Below, piece by piece: positions 42,862 through 52,195 of a stretch of 59,578 nt of DNA. Position 1 is the stretch's first letter, and each line of letters begins with the position of its first letter. The notes under the pieces are model-generated. The model searched no databases. It had not been told where the DNA came from and worked only from the letters and a program-made list of their open reading frames with translations. A program made the position numbers and the translations under genes. The stretch is from an uncultured Clostridia bacterium (GTDB lineage: Bacteria; Bacillota; Clostridia; Christensenellales; Borkfalkiaceae): NCBI GenBank assembly GCA_947631005.1, contig CANRJR010000010.1:1-59578 (forward strand). Direction: 5' to 3'.

Positions 42862-43539
42862 CGCCGCTTTTCGGGATTCGTCTTTCAGGATTTCGCATTG
42901 CTCGAGGAAGAAACGGTGGGAGGAAACGTCGCGCTCGTCCTCCAAATGCAGGGCGAAAAAGACGTGGACGGTAAGGTCGCGCAGGCGTTGGAGAAAGTGG
43001 GGCTCGCGGGCTATGCGACCCGCTCTCCCCACGAACTCTCGGGGGGCGAAAAACAGCGCGTCGCGATCGCGCGGGCACTCATAAAAGATTCCGAAATGAT
43101 CCTCGCGGACGAGCCGACGGGCAATCTCGACAGCGAGACGGGGGAGGAGCTTGTCCCCATGTCTCCCGAGAAATACGACGCCGCTCATCACCGTAAGTCT
43201 GATCTCTTACAGCATTCTCGCGCAGCGCAAGGAGATCGGCATTTTGCGCGCACTCGGCGCGCGGGCGCGGATGTTACGAAGATCTATTTCGCGCAGGCGG
43301 CGATCCTCTCCACGGTCGTTTTTGCGATCAGTATGACGATCACGCTCGTATTGATTTCCGTTCTCAACAACATCTTTGCCTCCTCCGCGGAGCTCGTCGG
43401 GCTCATCATGTTCGGCTACACGCCGTGGACATACCCCGTTCTGTTGCTCGGCTCTTTCGGGCTGAACGCGGCGGGAACGGCGTTTCCGATCGGAAAAATT
43501 TCCCGCTACGATCCCGCAGAAGCGATAAAAAAGGGTTGA
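42862..43539 (+). pseudogene. Decayed ABC transporter: ATPase fragment joined to an FtsX/MacB-type permease end
   Basis: From about 42866 one frame encodes the end of an ABC ATPase: Q-loop GFVFQDFALLEEETV, signature [15 protein letters not shown] and Walker [19 protein letters not shown]. At about 43150 the frame is lost; the next frame reads VSLISYSILAQRKEIGILRA, typical of an FtsX-like permease, and a second shift near 43270 returns to KIYFAQAAILSTVVF and a C-terminal helix. The Walker A part and most of the permease are missing. This is the residue of a MacB-type (lantibiotic or peptide export) gene pair fused by deletion. Confidence 0.85.
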
Positions 43540-43546
43540 AAAACAG

Positions 43547-43575
43547 TTGACAAGGGCGAAAAAATCTGCTATTCT
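43547..43575 (+). promoter_or_regulatory. Promoter of infC-rpmI-rplT
   Basis: TTGACA, a 17-base spacer and TATTCT; predicted start near 43582. Confidence 0.8.
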
Positions 43576-43581
43576 AATGCA

Positions 43582-43722
43582 GTAAAGCAGAAGCAAACCC
43601 TTCTCCCCGCACGCAAACGGCGCAACGGGTCAATTCTCGGACAGGTCGCGGACGATCCGCGCACTCATTTTTTCCGACGGGTTTCTTCTGTGAAACCCGT
43701 TTTTATATTGTAAGAGAGGGAT
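43582..43722 (+). promoter_or_regulatory. Attenuated leader of the infC operon (L20-leader-like)
   Basis: The leader contains AAACCC at 43595-43600 that can pair with GGGTTT (43679-43684), the 5' arm of the terminator at 43677-43705. This mutually exclusive arrangement, ahead of infC-rpmI-rplT, is what is known for L20 autoregulation in Firmicutes. Consensus elements were not checked. Confidence 0.7.
43677..43705 (+). terminator. Attenuator terminator of infC
   Basis: ACGGGTTTC-TTCTGT-GAAACCCGT followed by TTTTTA, 20 bases before the infC start. Confidence 0.9.
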
Positions 43723-44241
43723 ATGGCAGTAAAAAATCAAAATCAGTTGAATGGCGAGATCCGCGACCGCGAGATCCGCGTGATCTCCGCGACGGGGGAG
43801 ATGCTCGGCGTCATGTCGCCGCGCGACGCATTGCGCATGGCGGCGGACGAGGGGCTCGATCTCGTGAAGATCTCCCCGAACGCCGTGCCGCCCGTATGCA
43901 AGATCATGGACTACGGCAAGTTCAAATTCGAACAGGCGAAAAAGGAAAAGGAGAACCGCCGCAACCAAAAGATCGTCGAGCTCAAAGAGGTCCAGCTTTC
44001 CATGACCATCGACGTGGGGGACATCAACGTGAAGGCGAAGCAGGCGACCAAGTTCCTCGAAGCGGGCAACAAGGTAAAGGTTTCCATCCGTCTGCGCGGG
44101 AGACAAATGGCGCACGCCAATCTCGGCAAAGACGTCATCATGAATTTTTGCGAAATGTTGAAGGACTGCGCGGTCATCGAAAAGCCGCTCAACATGGAGG
44201 GGAGGAATCTCATTCTCATCCTCGGTCCGATCAAAAAGTGA
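43723..44241 (+). CDS. infC: Translation initiation factor IF-3
   Basis: 172 residues, slightly trimmed at the N-terminus, after AGAGAGGGAT. The N-domain (INGEIRDREIRVI-like LNGEIRDREIRVI) and the C-domain (KEVQLSMTIDVGDINVKAKQ and KVSIRLRGRQMAH) are typical. IF-3 binds the 30S subunit and guards start-codon choice. It is first in the infC-rpmI-rplT operon, with spacers of 53 and 14 bases. Confidence 0.97.
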   Translation: MAVKNQNQLNGEIRDREIRVISATGEMLGVMSPRDALRMAADEGLDLVKISPNAVPPVCKIMDYGKFKFEQAKKEKENRRNQKIVELKEVQLSMTIDVGDINVKAKQATKFLEAGNKVKVSIRLRGRQMAHANLGKDVIMNFCEMLKDCAVIEKPLNMEGRNLILILGPIKK

Positions 44242-44294
44242 TCCCCCTTTTAAGGCGGATATAAATCAAGAAACATCATTTGGAGGATAAAGGT

Positions 44295-44495
44295 ATGCCC
44301 AAACAGAAATCGCACAGCGGTTCGAAAAAGCGTTTCTGGCTCACAGGCACCGGTAAGGTGAACAGAGCCCACGGCGGGAAGAACCACAAAGCGGAAACCA
44401 AGAACAGAAAGCGGAAGAGAAATTTGCGCCAGACGACGCTCGTCTCCTCTACGCAGGAAGGAACCGTCAAGAAGATGATTCCTTATAAGGATTAA
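44295..44495 (+). CDS. rpmI: Ribosomal protein L35
   Basis: 66 residues. The start at 44295 matches the family ([20 protein letters not shown]), with AGGATAAAGGT before it. The basic sequence, including [21 protein letters not shown] [18 protein letters not shown], is typical. It is part of the large ribosomal subunit. The adjacent gene on the same strand is rplT. Confidence 0.97.
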   Translation: MPKQKSHSGSKKRFWLTGTGKVNRAHGGKNHKAETKNRKRKRNLRQTTLVSSTQEGTVKKMIPYKD

Positions 44496-44509
44496 GGGAG
44501 GGACAAGCC

Positions 44510-44860
44510 ATGAGAATCAAGAGAGCGGTCAACGCCGTAAAAAAGCGCAGAAAGATTTTCAAACTTTCCAAGGGATATTTCGGCTGCAAGAGCAAGAACT
44601 ACCGCATCGCCCGTCAGGCGGTGATGAAGTCGCTCAACTACGCGTATATCGGCAGAAAGAGAAGAAAGCGCGACATGAGAAGCCTCTGGATCGCGCGCAT
44701 CAACGCAGGCGCGCGCATCAACGGGCTTTCCTATTCCAAGCTCATGCACGGCTTGAAAGTCGCGGGGATCAACCTCAACCGCAAGACGCTCGCCGACCTC
44801 GCCGTCACCGACGAGAAGGCGTTCGCCGACATCTGCGGCAAGGCGAAAGCCGCACTGTAA
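44510..44860 (+). CDS. rplT: Ribosomal protein L20
   Basis: 116 residues with GGGAGGGACAAGCC before the ATG. The basic N-terminal extension ([19 protein letters not shown]) and the globular C-domain ([16 protein letters not shown], then [13 protein letters not shown]) are complete. L20 assembles the 50S subunit and, in Firmicutes, represses its own operon by binding the leader. A terminator follows at 44868. Confidence 0.98.
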   Translation: MRIKRAVNAVKKRRKIFKLSKGYFGCKSKNYRIARQAVMKSLNYAYIGRKRRKRDMRSLWIARINAGARINGLSYSKLMHGLKVAGINLNRKTLADLAVTDEKAFADICGKAKAAL

Positions 44861-44867
44861 ACCGATG

Positions 44868-44894
44868 AAAAGCCTTTCAGGGAAAGGCTTTTTT
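44868..44894 (+). terminator. Terminator of infC-rpmI-rplT
   Basis: AAAAGCCTTTC-AGG-GAAAGGCTTTTTT. It ends only six bases before the TrmH-like start, so that gene depends on read-through or has no normal leader. Confidence 0.85.
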
Positions 44895-44899
44895 CGCAT

Positions 44900-45670
44900 A
44901 TGGTCATCGTTTCCAAACAAAATCCCGTTGTGAAAGAGCTCGCCTCCCTCAAAGAAAAAAAGGGGAGACGGGAGCGGGGGACGTTCCTCGTCGAGGGCGG
45001 CAAGATGGTTTCCGAATGCGCGGAGAGCGGCATGGAGATCGTGCGGATCGCCCTGCGCGCGACGGAGGAGCGCGACGCGCTCACCCAAACGCCTTTGTTC
45101 CGCTCGTTCGCGTCCGCGCCCGTACTGCTCGGGGAGGACGCGTTCAAGGCGGTCTGCGACGAAAAGACCCCGCAGGGGATCGTCGCCGAGGTGAAGATCC
45201 CGCAAACGAAGATCGTGCCGCCCAAGGGGAGATGTCTCTTGCTCGACGGGCTTGCCGACCCCGCCAACGTGGGTGCGATCGTAAGGACGGCGGCAGCCGC
45301 GGGTTACAAGGAGATCTATCTAGCCGAATGCGCCGATCCCTATGCGCCCAAGAGCGTGCGGGCTTCCATGTCGGGCGTGTTCTATTGCAAGCTCATGCGC
45401 GGGACGAGGGAGGAGATCTTGCCCGCACTTGCGGGCGTGCCGCTTCTCGCGGCGGATATGGACGGCGAGGACGCATTCAAAGTCCGTCCTCCCGAAATAT
45501 TCTGCCTTGCGATCGGGAACGAGGGAAACGGACTTTCGGACGCGGTGAGAAGGCGTGCGGACCGCAAGGTCGGCATTCCCATGCAAGCCCCCATGGAAAG
45601 CCTCAACGCGGCGGTTTCGGCGGGGATCACGATGTACCTTTTGGGGTACGGAAACAGAAAGGAGGAGTAA
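44900..45670 (+). CDS. RNA 2'-O-methyltransferase, TrmH/SpoU family
   Basis: 256 residues. The N-terminal RNA-binding part (SKQNPVVKELASLKEKKGR) is followed by the SPOUT knot with motif 1 in LADPANVGAIVRTAAAAGY, motif 2 in FCLAIGNEGNGLSD and motif 3 in VGIPMQAPMESLNAAVSAGI. The enzyme transfers methyl from S-adenosylmethionine to ribose 2'-OH of rRNA or tRNA; the target base is unknown. The start lies right after the rplT terminator with no ribosome binding site seen, so its expression is unusual. The stop overlaps the yebC leader region. Confidence 0.92.
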   Translation: MVIVSKQNPVVKELASLKEKKGRRERGTFLVEGGKMVSECAESGMEIVRIALRATEERDALTQTPLFRSFASAPVLLGEDAFKAVCDEKTPQGIVAEVKIPQTKIVPPKGRCLLLDGLADPANVGAIVRTAAAAGYKEIYLAECADPYAPKSVRASMSGVFYCKLMRGTREEILPALAGVPLLAADMDGEDAFKVRPPEIFCLAIGNEGNGLSDAVRRRADRKVGIPMQAPMESLNAAVSAGITMYLLGYGNRKEE

Positions 45671-45671
45671 T

Positions 45672-46412
45672 ATGTCGGGACACAGCAAATGGCATAATAT
45701 ACAGGCAAAGAAAGGGAAGGCGGACGCGGCGCGCGGACGGCTCTTCACCAAGATCGGGCGGGAGATCGCGGTCGCGGCAAAGGGGAATCCCAACCCCTCG
45801 ACCAATTCCAAACTCGCCGACGTCATCGCAAAGGCGAAGGCGGCGAACATGCCCAACGACAATATCGAACGTTCCATCAAGCGGGCGGCGGGCGAGCTCG
45901 GCGACCGCGACTTCAAGGAATTGACCTACGAGGGATACGGCGCGGGCGGCGCGGCGGTCATCATCACGACGCTCACCGACAATAACAACCGCACGGCGGG
46001 CGATATCCGCGCGATCATGTCGAAATGCGGCGGTTCGCTCGGCATGACGGGCTGCGTGTCGTACATGTTCGACACCAAGGGGCTCATCGTCGCAGAACGT
46101 ACGCCGGGGCTCACCGAGGACGCGGTGACCGAACTCGCCATCGAGGCGGGCGCGGACGACGTGGTGACCGAGGAGGACGCGTTCGAGATCTACACCTCGA
46201 CGGAGGCGTTCTCGGAGGCGCGCAAATATCTCGAAGAAAAGGGGCTTTCGTTCCTGCAAACGGAGATCGCCATGATCCCGCAGAGCAAGATCTCGCTCGA
46301 AGGCGAAAAGCTCGAGAGCTTCAAGAAGATGCTCGATAAGCTCGAAGAGAACGACGACGTGCAAGACGTGTATCACAACGTGGAACTTCCCGAAGAGGAC
46401 GACGAGGACTGA
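45672..46412 (+). CDS. YebC/PmpR family regulatory protein
   Basis: 246 residues starting at MSGHSKWHNIQAKKGKADAA, which is the invariant family start; GGAGGAGTAAT precedes it and overlaps the stop of the TrmH gene. The body has NMPNDNIERSIKRAAG and YEGYGAGGAAVIITTLTDN as expected. Members include DNA-binding regulators and, more recently, translation factors that relieve ribosome stalling at proline stretches. Which role applies is not decided by the sequence. The unit ends at the hairpin at 46447. Confidence 0.95.
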   Translation: MSGHSKWHNIQAKKGKADAARGRLFTKIGREIAVAAKGNPNPSTNSKLADVIAKAKAANMPNDNIERSIKRAAGELGDRDFKELTYEGYGAGGAAVIITTLTDNNNRTAGDIRAIMSKCGGSLGMTGCVSYMFDTKGLIVAERTPGLTEDAVTELAIEAGADDVVTEEDAFEIYTSTEAFSEARKYLEEKGLSFLQTEIAMIPQSKISLEGEKLESFKKMLDKLEENDDVQDVYHNVELPEEDDED

Positions 46413-46446
46413 CCGCCGCTCTCCGAAAGCAATTCTGTTCAAAAAC

Positions 46447-46479
46447 CGAGCCCCTGCGCCGCGAAGGCGCAGGGGCTCG
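46447..46479. terminator. Terminator, CGAGCCCCTGCGCC family (copy 2)
   Basis: Same 14-bp stem as at 30218 and 56253, with loop GCGAA; it lies between convergent genes. Confidence 0.8.
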
Positions 46480-46536
46480 TATCATCTTTCGGCGCGCCGT
46501 AACGGCGCGGGATATGCCGAAAACCGCGAAGCGCGG

Positions 46537-47028
46537 TTATTTTCTGCGGCTCAATTCGGAGATTGCCGCGTTGAGGAAATATTCCGCCGTGGAATTTTTG
46601 CGGATGATCTCTTTTGCGCCCTCAAAGGTACACCAACGCGCCTCCGCGATCTCTTCGCCGAGGATGAGGTCCTGCATTTCGGCAGTCACGATGAATCCGA
46701 TCATGAGGATATCTTTGGCGTCGTGATAGCGCGAACCGAGATACCGCCATTTTACGGCGGGCAGACCCGTCTCCTCGCGCAGTTCGCGCGGAATGGTTTT
46801 CTCGGCGTTTTCACCCTTTTTAATGTACCCCGCAAAGAGTTTGAAGTCCTCGTCCCCGACGTGTTTCGCGAGCAAGATCTTGCTCTCGGAACGGTCGACG
46901 ACGACCATGGAAACGGCTACGGGGAAGAAAGGGAATTTGAATTTGCCGCATTTGTCGCAATAGGGGACGAGCCCCTCGTTTTCGAGAAACCGTAACGACA
47001 GTTTCCCACCGCAATCTCTGCAATACAT
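46537..47028 (-). CDS. NUDIX hydrolase with N-terminal zinc ribbon
   Basis: 163 residues. The N-terminus carries CRDCGG and CDKCGK, a four-cysteine zinc ribbon. The Nudix box GYIKKGENAEKTIPRELREETG is complete. The order of ribbon and box resembles NudC-type NADH pyrophosphatases, though this version is much shorter than NudC (about 260 residues). Substrate is uncertain: NAD(H), decapping of NAD-RNA or another nucleotide. It has its own promoter on the minus strand at 47055. Confidence 0.9.
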   Translation of the reverse strand: MYCRDCGGKLSLRFLENEGLVPYCDKCGKFKFPFFPVAVSMVVVDRSESKILLAKHVGDEDFKLFAGYIKKGENAEKTIPRELREETGLPAVKWRYLGSRYHDAKDILMIGFIVTAEMQDLILGEEIAEARWCTFEGAKEIIRKNSTAEYFLNAAISELSRRK

Positions 47029-47054
47029 CTTTGTTTCCTCCCACTATACAGACT

Positions 47055-47083
47055 ATTGTACGTCGAAAATGCAAAACTGTCAA
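47055..47083 (-). promoter_or_regulatory. Promoter of the zinc-ribbon NUDIX gene
   Basis: Minus-strand TTGACA, a 17-base spacer and TACAAT. Confidence 0.8.
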
Positions 47084-47196
47084 CTAATTTTTGTGAAAAA
47101 AATGCAAAATAAGCGAAAAATTTGCAGAAGAAGCGGGGCGGCGGGAGGGCGCGCTTCCGAAAAAGATCGGACGCGCGAATTTCTCTTTGCGTATGC

Positions 47197-47225
47197 TTGA
47201 CAACGAGGGAAGTATATAGTATAAT
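47197..47225 (+). promoter_or_regulatory. Promoter of the purA-dapF-pyrG-dapL-malQ-mscL unit
   Basis: TTGACA, a 17-base spacer and TATAAT. The leader to the purA start is about 50 bases; AAGGAG precedes the ATG. Confidence 0.85.
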
Positions 47226-47279
47226 AAACGACGGCTTGTTGCGGCGCGCGCCGCGAAAGAGCCGTTTCAAGGAGTTCTT

Positions 47280-48551
47280 ATGCTTACTTCCATTTGCGGG
47301 ATCAATTGGGGCGACGAAGGCAAGGGAAAGATGGTCGACTATCTTTCCGCAGGGTACGACGTCGTATGCCGCTATCAGGGCGGGAACAATGCGGGTCACA
47401 CCGTCATCAACGAGCGGGGGAAATTCATTCTCAACCTGCTTCCCTCGGGCATTCTGCGCGAGAACGTCGTGAATGTGCTCGGGCTCGGCATGGTCATCGA
47501 CATCAAACATCTCACCGAGGAGATGGGACGTCTGCGCGAAAAGGGGGTCAAGATCACCCCCGAAAACCTCAAAATCAGCGACCGCGCCGTGATCACGATG
47601 CCCTATCACGTCTTGCTCGACTGCCTCGAAGAGGAGCGGCTCGGCGACAAGAAGTTCGGTTCGACCCGCCGCGGCATCGCCCCTGTCTATGCCGACCGCT
47701 ACATGAAAAAGTGTTTCCGCATGGGCGAATTGCTCGATCCCGAGCGGCTGTATGCGCGCGTTGCGGAGATCGTGGAATGGAAAAATCTCACCGTCGCGGG
47801 CGGGTACGGTCATGCGCCCGTTTCGGCGGAAGAGGCGATCGCCTACTTCAAAACGTACGGCGAGCCGCTCAAAGAATATATCTGCGACACGGGGCTCTAC
47901 CTCACCAAGGCGAACGAGGAGGGCAAGAAGATCATGTTCGAAGCCCAGCTCGGCGCGTTGCGCGACGTAGACTACGGCATTTTGCCCTACACCTCGTCCT
48001 CGCTCACCATTGCGGCGTACGCGCCCATCGGGGCGGGCGTGCCCAATCTCAAACTCGACAAGTCCGTCGGCGTGATGAAGGCGTATTCGACGTGCGTCGG
48101 CGAAGGTCCGTTCGTCTCCGAATATTTCGGGGAAAAGGCGGAGGAACTTCGCGCGGCGGGCGGGGAGTACGGCGCGGCGACGGGCAGACCGCGCAGGGTC
48201 GGTCCGTTCGACGTCGTGGCGTCCGCCTACGGCATCCGCTGTCAGGGGGCGGACGAAGTCGTCCTCACCAAGCTCGACATTCTCTCCATTTACAAGGAGA
48301 TCGAGGTGTGCACGGCGTACGAGCTCGACGGAAAGACCGTGCGGGATTTCCCGTACCCCGACGCGCTCGACCGTTGCAAGCCGATCTACGAAAAAGTCAA
48401 GGGCTGGCATTGCGACATTACAAAGTGCCGCTCTAAGGAGGAGCTTCCCGCGGAGGCACTCGCCTATATCGCTTTTCTCGAAAAGGCGTGCCGCTGCAAG
48501 ATCGGCTACGTTACGGTAGGCGCGGAGCGCGACGCCTGCATTCGGCTTTGA
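47280..48551 (+). CDS. purA: Adenylosuccinate synthetase
   Basis: 423 residues. The GTP-binding start is GINWGDEGKGKMVDYLS, where GQWGDEGKGK is usual, and the catalytic Asp and Lys remain. GGNNAGHTVI, the IMP-binding TSTRRGIAPVYADR-like segment GSTRRGIAPVYADRYM and the late TGRPRRVGPFD are present. PurA joins IMP and aspartate with GTP to give adenylosuccinate. It opens a co-directional run of six genes with overlaps, in which dapF starts one base after its stop. Confidence 0.95.
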   Translation: MLTSICGINWGDEGKGKMVDYLSAGYDVVCRYQGGNNAGHTVINERGKFILNLLPSGILRENVVNVLGLGMVIDIKHLTEEMGRLREKGVKITPENLKISDRAVITMPYHVLLDCLEEERLGDKKFGSTRRGIAPVYADRYMKKCFRMGELLDPERLYARVAEIVEWKNLTVAGGYGHAPVSAEEAIAYFKTYGEPLKEYICDTGLYLTKANEEGKKIMFEAQLGALRDVDYGILPYTSSSLTIAAYAPIGAGVPNLKLDKSVGVMKAYSTCVGEGPFVSEYFGEKAEELRAAGGEYGAATGRPRRVGPFDVVASAYGIRCQGADEVVLTKLDILSIYKEIEVCTAYELDGKTVRDFPYPDALDRCKPIYEKVKGWHCDITKCRSKEELPAEALAYIAFLEKACRCKIGYVTVGAERDACIRL

Positions 48552-48552
48552 T

Positions 48553-49407
48553 ATGACGAACGTATTCTACAAGATGCACGGCATCGGCAACGATTATATC
48601 TATTTCGACTGTTTCGAGGAAGAGCCGACCGACTTTTCCTCGCTCGCCGTACGCCTCTCCGACCGCCATACCGCGGTGGGGAGCGACGGCGTTATTTACG
48701 TCTGCCGCAGCGCGATCGCCGACGCGAAGATGCGCATGTTCAACGCGGACGGCAGCGAGGGGAAGATGTGCGGCAACGGCATCCGCTGCGTCGGCAAATT
48801 CCTCTATGAAATCAAGGGCGTTCATAAGGAGATCGTCACGGTGGAGACGCTTTCGGGGATCAAGACCCTGCGCCTTTGCACCGAAAACGGCGTCGTCACG
48901 TCGGTCACGGTGGACATGGGGGAGGCGGAACTGCGACCCGCTTTCATTCCCGCGCGCTTTTCGGGCGACCGCGCCGTCGGCGTGCCGCTCTCCGTGGGCG
49001 GCGTAACGTACGATGTGACCTGCGTTTCGATGGGCAATCCCCATTGCGTCGTATTCCTCGATCCCGAAACGGTAGATCTTCCCGCGGTCGGACCGCTGTT
49101 CGAGCACGACGCCGCCTTTCCCGAGGGCGTGAACACCGAATTTGTGCGCGTCGTCGGGCGAAACGAGCTCTGCATGCGGGTATGGGAGCGCGGGAGCGGC
49201 GAAACGATGGCTTGCGGGACGGGCGCGTGCGCGTCCGCCGTCGCCGCCGTGCTCAACGGCTATTGCGACGCCGACGCCGAGATCACCGTACACCTGCGCG
49301 GCGGGGATCTCTCCGTCCGCTATTGCGGCGGGCGGGTATTCATGAGAGGACCTGCGGCGTTCGCATACAAAGGCATTTTGGATTTCAACGGGGAGGATCG
49401 GGCATGA
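48553..49407 (+). CDS. dapF: Diaminopimelate epimerase
   Basis: 284 residues. The start [19 protein letters not shown] is typical, and the two active-site cysteines are in [12 protein letters not shown] and [13 protein letters not shown]. DapF converts LL-diaminopimelate to the meso form, for lysine and peptidoglycan. Its substrate is made by DapL, encoded two genes downstream, so the pair reconstitutes the diaminopimelate aminotransferase route. The start is one base after the purA stop and the stop overlaps pyrG. Confidence 0.96.
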   Translation: MTNVFYKMHGIGNDYIYFDCFEEEPTDFSSLAVRLSDRHTAVGSDGVIYVCRSAIADAKMRMFNADGSEGKMCGNGIRCVGKFLYEIKGVHKEIVTVETLSGIKTLRLCTENGVVTSVTVDMGEAELRPAFIPARFSGDRAVGVPLSVGGVTYDVTCVSMGNPHCVVFLDPETVDLPAVGPLFEHDAAFPEGVNTEFVRVVGRNELCMRVWERGSGETMACGTGACASAVAAVLNGYCDADAEITVHLRGGDLSVRYCGGRVFMRGPAAFAYKGILDFNGEDRA

Positions 49408-51005
49408 CAAAATACATCTTCGTGACGGGCGGCGTTGTATCGGGGCTCGGCAAGGGCATTACCGCGGCTTCGCTGGGGCGGCTGCTCAAAATGCGCGGCT
49501 ACAAGGTGGCGGCGCAGAAGCTCGATCCCTATATCAACATCGACCCTGGCACGATGAGCCCGTACCAACACGGCGAGGTGTTCGTGACGGAGGACGGCGC
49601 GGAAACCGATCTCGACCTCGGACACTACGAGCGGTTCATCGACGAAAACCTCAACCGCTTCTCCAACCTCACGACGGGCAAGGTGTATTGGAACGTCCTC
49701 AACAAGGAGCGCAACGGGGAATATCTCGGACAGACCGTCCAGATCATTCCGCACATCACCAACGAGATCAAGTCGTTCATCTATCAAGTCGGCAAGACGG
49801 CGGGCGCGGACATCGTCATCACCGAGATCGGCGGCACGACGGGCGACATCGAAAGCCAGCCTTTCCTCGAAGCCATCCGTCAGGTGGCGCGGGAAGTCGG
49901 GCGGGAGAATTGCTGTTTCATCCACGTCACGCTCGTGCCGTACATTTCGGGTTCGTGCGAGTTCAAGAGCAAACCCACCCAGCATTCCGTAAAAGAATTG
50001 CAGGGCATGGGGATCTTTCCCGACATCATCGTGGCGCGCGTCGACGCGCCCATGCCCGAGAATATCCGCGAAAAAATTGCGATGTTCTGCAACGTCGAGC
50101 CCGACTGTTGCATCGAAAACCGCACCGTTCCCGTGCTCTACGAAGCACCCATGATGCTCGAAAAGAGCAATTTTTCCACGATCGTCTGCCGCATTCTGCA
50201 TCTCGATCCCAACGAGATCGCCCTCGAAGAGTGGCAGGAGATGCTCAACAGGATCGAGGCGCGCGAAAAGACGGTCAAAATCGCCCTCTGCGGGAAGTAC
50301 GTCCAACTGCACGACGCCTATCTTTCGGTCGCCGAGGCTCTCGCGCACGGCGGCTACGAGTGCAACGCGAAAGTGGAGATCGTTTGGGTGGACACCGAAA
50401 CGCTCACCGAGAAGAACGTCGGAGGGGAGCTCCGCGGCGTGAGCGGCGTGCTCATCCCGGGCGGCTTCGGCGTGCGCGGCATCGAGGGCAAGGTGGTCGC
50501 CTGCAAGTATGCGCGCGAACACAACATTCCCTTTCTCGGGATCTGCCTCGGCATGCAGGTCGCCGTCATCGAGTATGCGCGGAACGTGCTCGGCATTTCC
50601 GACGCCAACTCTTCGGAGTTCTGCCCCGAGGGAAAACATTCGGTCATCGACCTCATGCCCGACCAATACGGCGTGAAGATGGGGGGGACGATGCGCCTCG
50701 GTGCGTACCCGTGCGCCGTGCTCGGCAGGCGCATGAGGGAGGCGTACGGAAAGGAGCTCGTGCAGGAGCGGCATCGCCACCGTTTCGAGTTCAACAACGA
50801 ATACCGCGCCCGTTTCGAAGAGGGGGGCATGACGATCGCGGGGACTTCGCCCGACGGCGCGCTCTGCGAGGCGGTGGAGGTCGACCGAAACGATTTCTTT
50901 GTCGGCGTACAGTTCCACCCCGAGTTCAAATCCCGTCCCAACGCCGCCCATCCGCTCTTCCGTGAATTTATCCGCTATGCGGTAAAATACAGTGAAAAAA
51001 AATGA
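49404..51005 (+). CDS. pyrG: CTP synthase
   Basis: 533 residues from the ATG at 49404, which overlaps the dapF stop (ATGA). The N-terminal synthetase domain begins [20 protein letters not shown] with the P-loop, and the glutaminase domain has the nucleophile in [16 protein letters not shown] and the late His-Glu in [11 protein letters not shown]. The enzyme aminates UTP to CTP with glutamine and ATP. The stop overlaps the dapL start. Confidence 0.97.
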   Translation: MTKYIFVTGGVVSGLGKGITAASLGRLLKMRGYKVAAQKLDPYINIDPGTMSPYQHGEVFVTEDGAETDLDLGHYERFIDENLNRFSNLTTGKVYWNVLNKERNGEYLGQTVQIIPHITNEIKSFIYQVGKTAGADIVITEIGGTTGDIESQPFLEAIRQVAREVGRENCCFIHVTLVPYISGSCEFKSKPTQHSVKELQGMGIFPDIIVARVDAPMPENIREKIAMFCNVEPDCCIENRTVPVLYEAPMMLEKSNFSTIVCRILHLDPNEIALEEWQEMLNRIEAREKTVKIALCGKYVQLHDAYLSVAEALAHGGYECNAKVEIVWVDTETLTEKNVGGELRGVSGVLIPGGFGVRGIEGKVVACKYAREHNIPFLGICLGMQVAVIEYARNVLGISDANSSEFCPEGKHSVIDLMPDQYGVKMGGTMRLGAYPCAVLGRRMREAYGKELVQERHRHRFEFNNEYRARFEEGGMTIAGTSPDGALCEAVEVDRNDFFVGVQFHPEFKSRPNAAHPLFREFIRYAVKYSEKK

Positions 51006-52189
51006 AGATCAACGAAAATTTTCTCAATCTCAAAGATTCCTACTTGTTTGCGACGGTCGGGGCGAAATACGCCGCCTATCAAAAGGCACACCCCGAAAAG
51101 AAAGTATTAAAGCTCTCCATCGGCGACGTGACCCGTCCGCTCGCGCCCGTCGTGATCGGGGCGATGCACCGCGCCGTCGACGAGATGTCCCGCGCCGAAA
51201 CGTTTAAGGGGTACGGTCCCGACCAGACCTGCTACGGCTACGACGCGCTCATCTCCTCCATACGGGGGAGCTACGCGCGCAAGGGCGTATCCCTTACAGA
51301 CGGCGAAATTTTCATTTCGGACGGCGCGAAATCCGACTGCGGCAACATTCTCGACCTGTTTTCTTCCGACAACACGGTGCTCTTGCCCGATCCCGTCTAT
51401 CCCGCCTATTTCGACGCGAACGTCATGGCGGGGCGCAGGGTGATCTTCGCCGACGCCAACGAGGGGAACGGATTTTTGCCCCTGCCCGATCCCGCCGTCG
51501 ACGCGGATATCATCTATCTGTGTTCGCCCAACAATCCCACGGGCGCGGCGTACGACCGCGCGGGGCTCAAACGGTGGGTGGACTATGCCAACGAAAGGGG
51601 GGCGGTCATCCTCTACGACGCCGCCTACGAAGCCTTTATCACCGACGGTTCGCCGCGTTCGATCTTCGAGATCGAGGGCGCGCGGGAGTGCGCGATCGAG
51701 CTCTGTTCGTATTCCAAGACGGCGGGCTTTACGGGGGTGCGGTGCGGCTATACCGTCGTCCCCGCCTCTCTTCGCCGCGGCGGCGCGGAGCTCAACAAAC
51801 TTTGGGCGCGGCGGCAATCCACCAAGTTTAACGGCGTGAGCTACATTTCGCAGATGGGGGCGGCGGCTGTGTTCACCGACGAGGGGGAGCGGCAGATCGC
51901 CGAAACGCTCGCCTATTACCGCAAAAACGCGCAGATCATCGCAGACTGCCTCGACGGGCTCGGCATTTGGTACACGGGCGGGAAGAACTCGCCGTACATT
52001 TGGATGAAGTGTCCGAACGGTATGGGGAGCTGGGAATTTTTCGACGTATTGTTGGAGCGCGCGAACGTCGTCGGAACGCCGGGGTGCGGCTTCGGCAAAA
52101 ACGGCGAGGGATTTTTCCGTCTCACGGCGTTCTCCACCGAGGAGAACACGCGGGAGGCATGCCGCCGCATTGCGGCATTGTTGAAGTAA
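51002..52189 (+). CDS. dapL: LL-diaminopimelate aminotransferase
   Basis: 395 residues, fold type I aminotransferase. The opening [20 protein letters not shown] and [10 protein letters not shown] are characteristic of DapL, and the pyridoxal phosphate lysine lies in [15 protein letters not shown]. DapL converts tetrahydrodipicolinate directly to LL-diaminopimelate, bypassing the acetylated or succinylated intermediates. With dapF in the same unit it supplies lysine and cell-wall precursor. Start overlaps the pyrG stop. Confidence 0.95.
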   Translation: MKINENFLNLKDSYLFATVGAKYAAYQKAHPEKKVLKLSIGDVTRPLAPVVIGAMHRAVDEMSRAETFKGYGPDQTCYGYDALISSIRGSYARKGVSLTDGEIFISDGAKSDCGNILDLFSSDNTVLLPDPVYPAYFDANVMAGRRVIFADANEGNGFLPLPDPAVDADIIYLCSPNNPTGAAYDRAGLKRWVDYANERGAVILYDAAYEAFITDGSPRSIFEIEGARECAIELCSYSKTAGFTGVRCGYTVVPASLRRGGAELNKLWARRQSTKFNGVSYISQMGAAAVFTDEGERQIAETLAYYRKNAQIIADCLDGLGIWYTGGKNSPYIWMKCPNGMGSWEFFDVLLERANVVGTPGCGFGKNGEGFFRLTAFSTEENTREACRRIAALLK

Positions 52190-52195
52190 ACGGCT

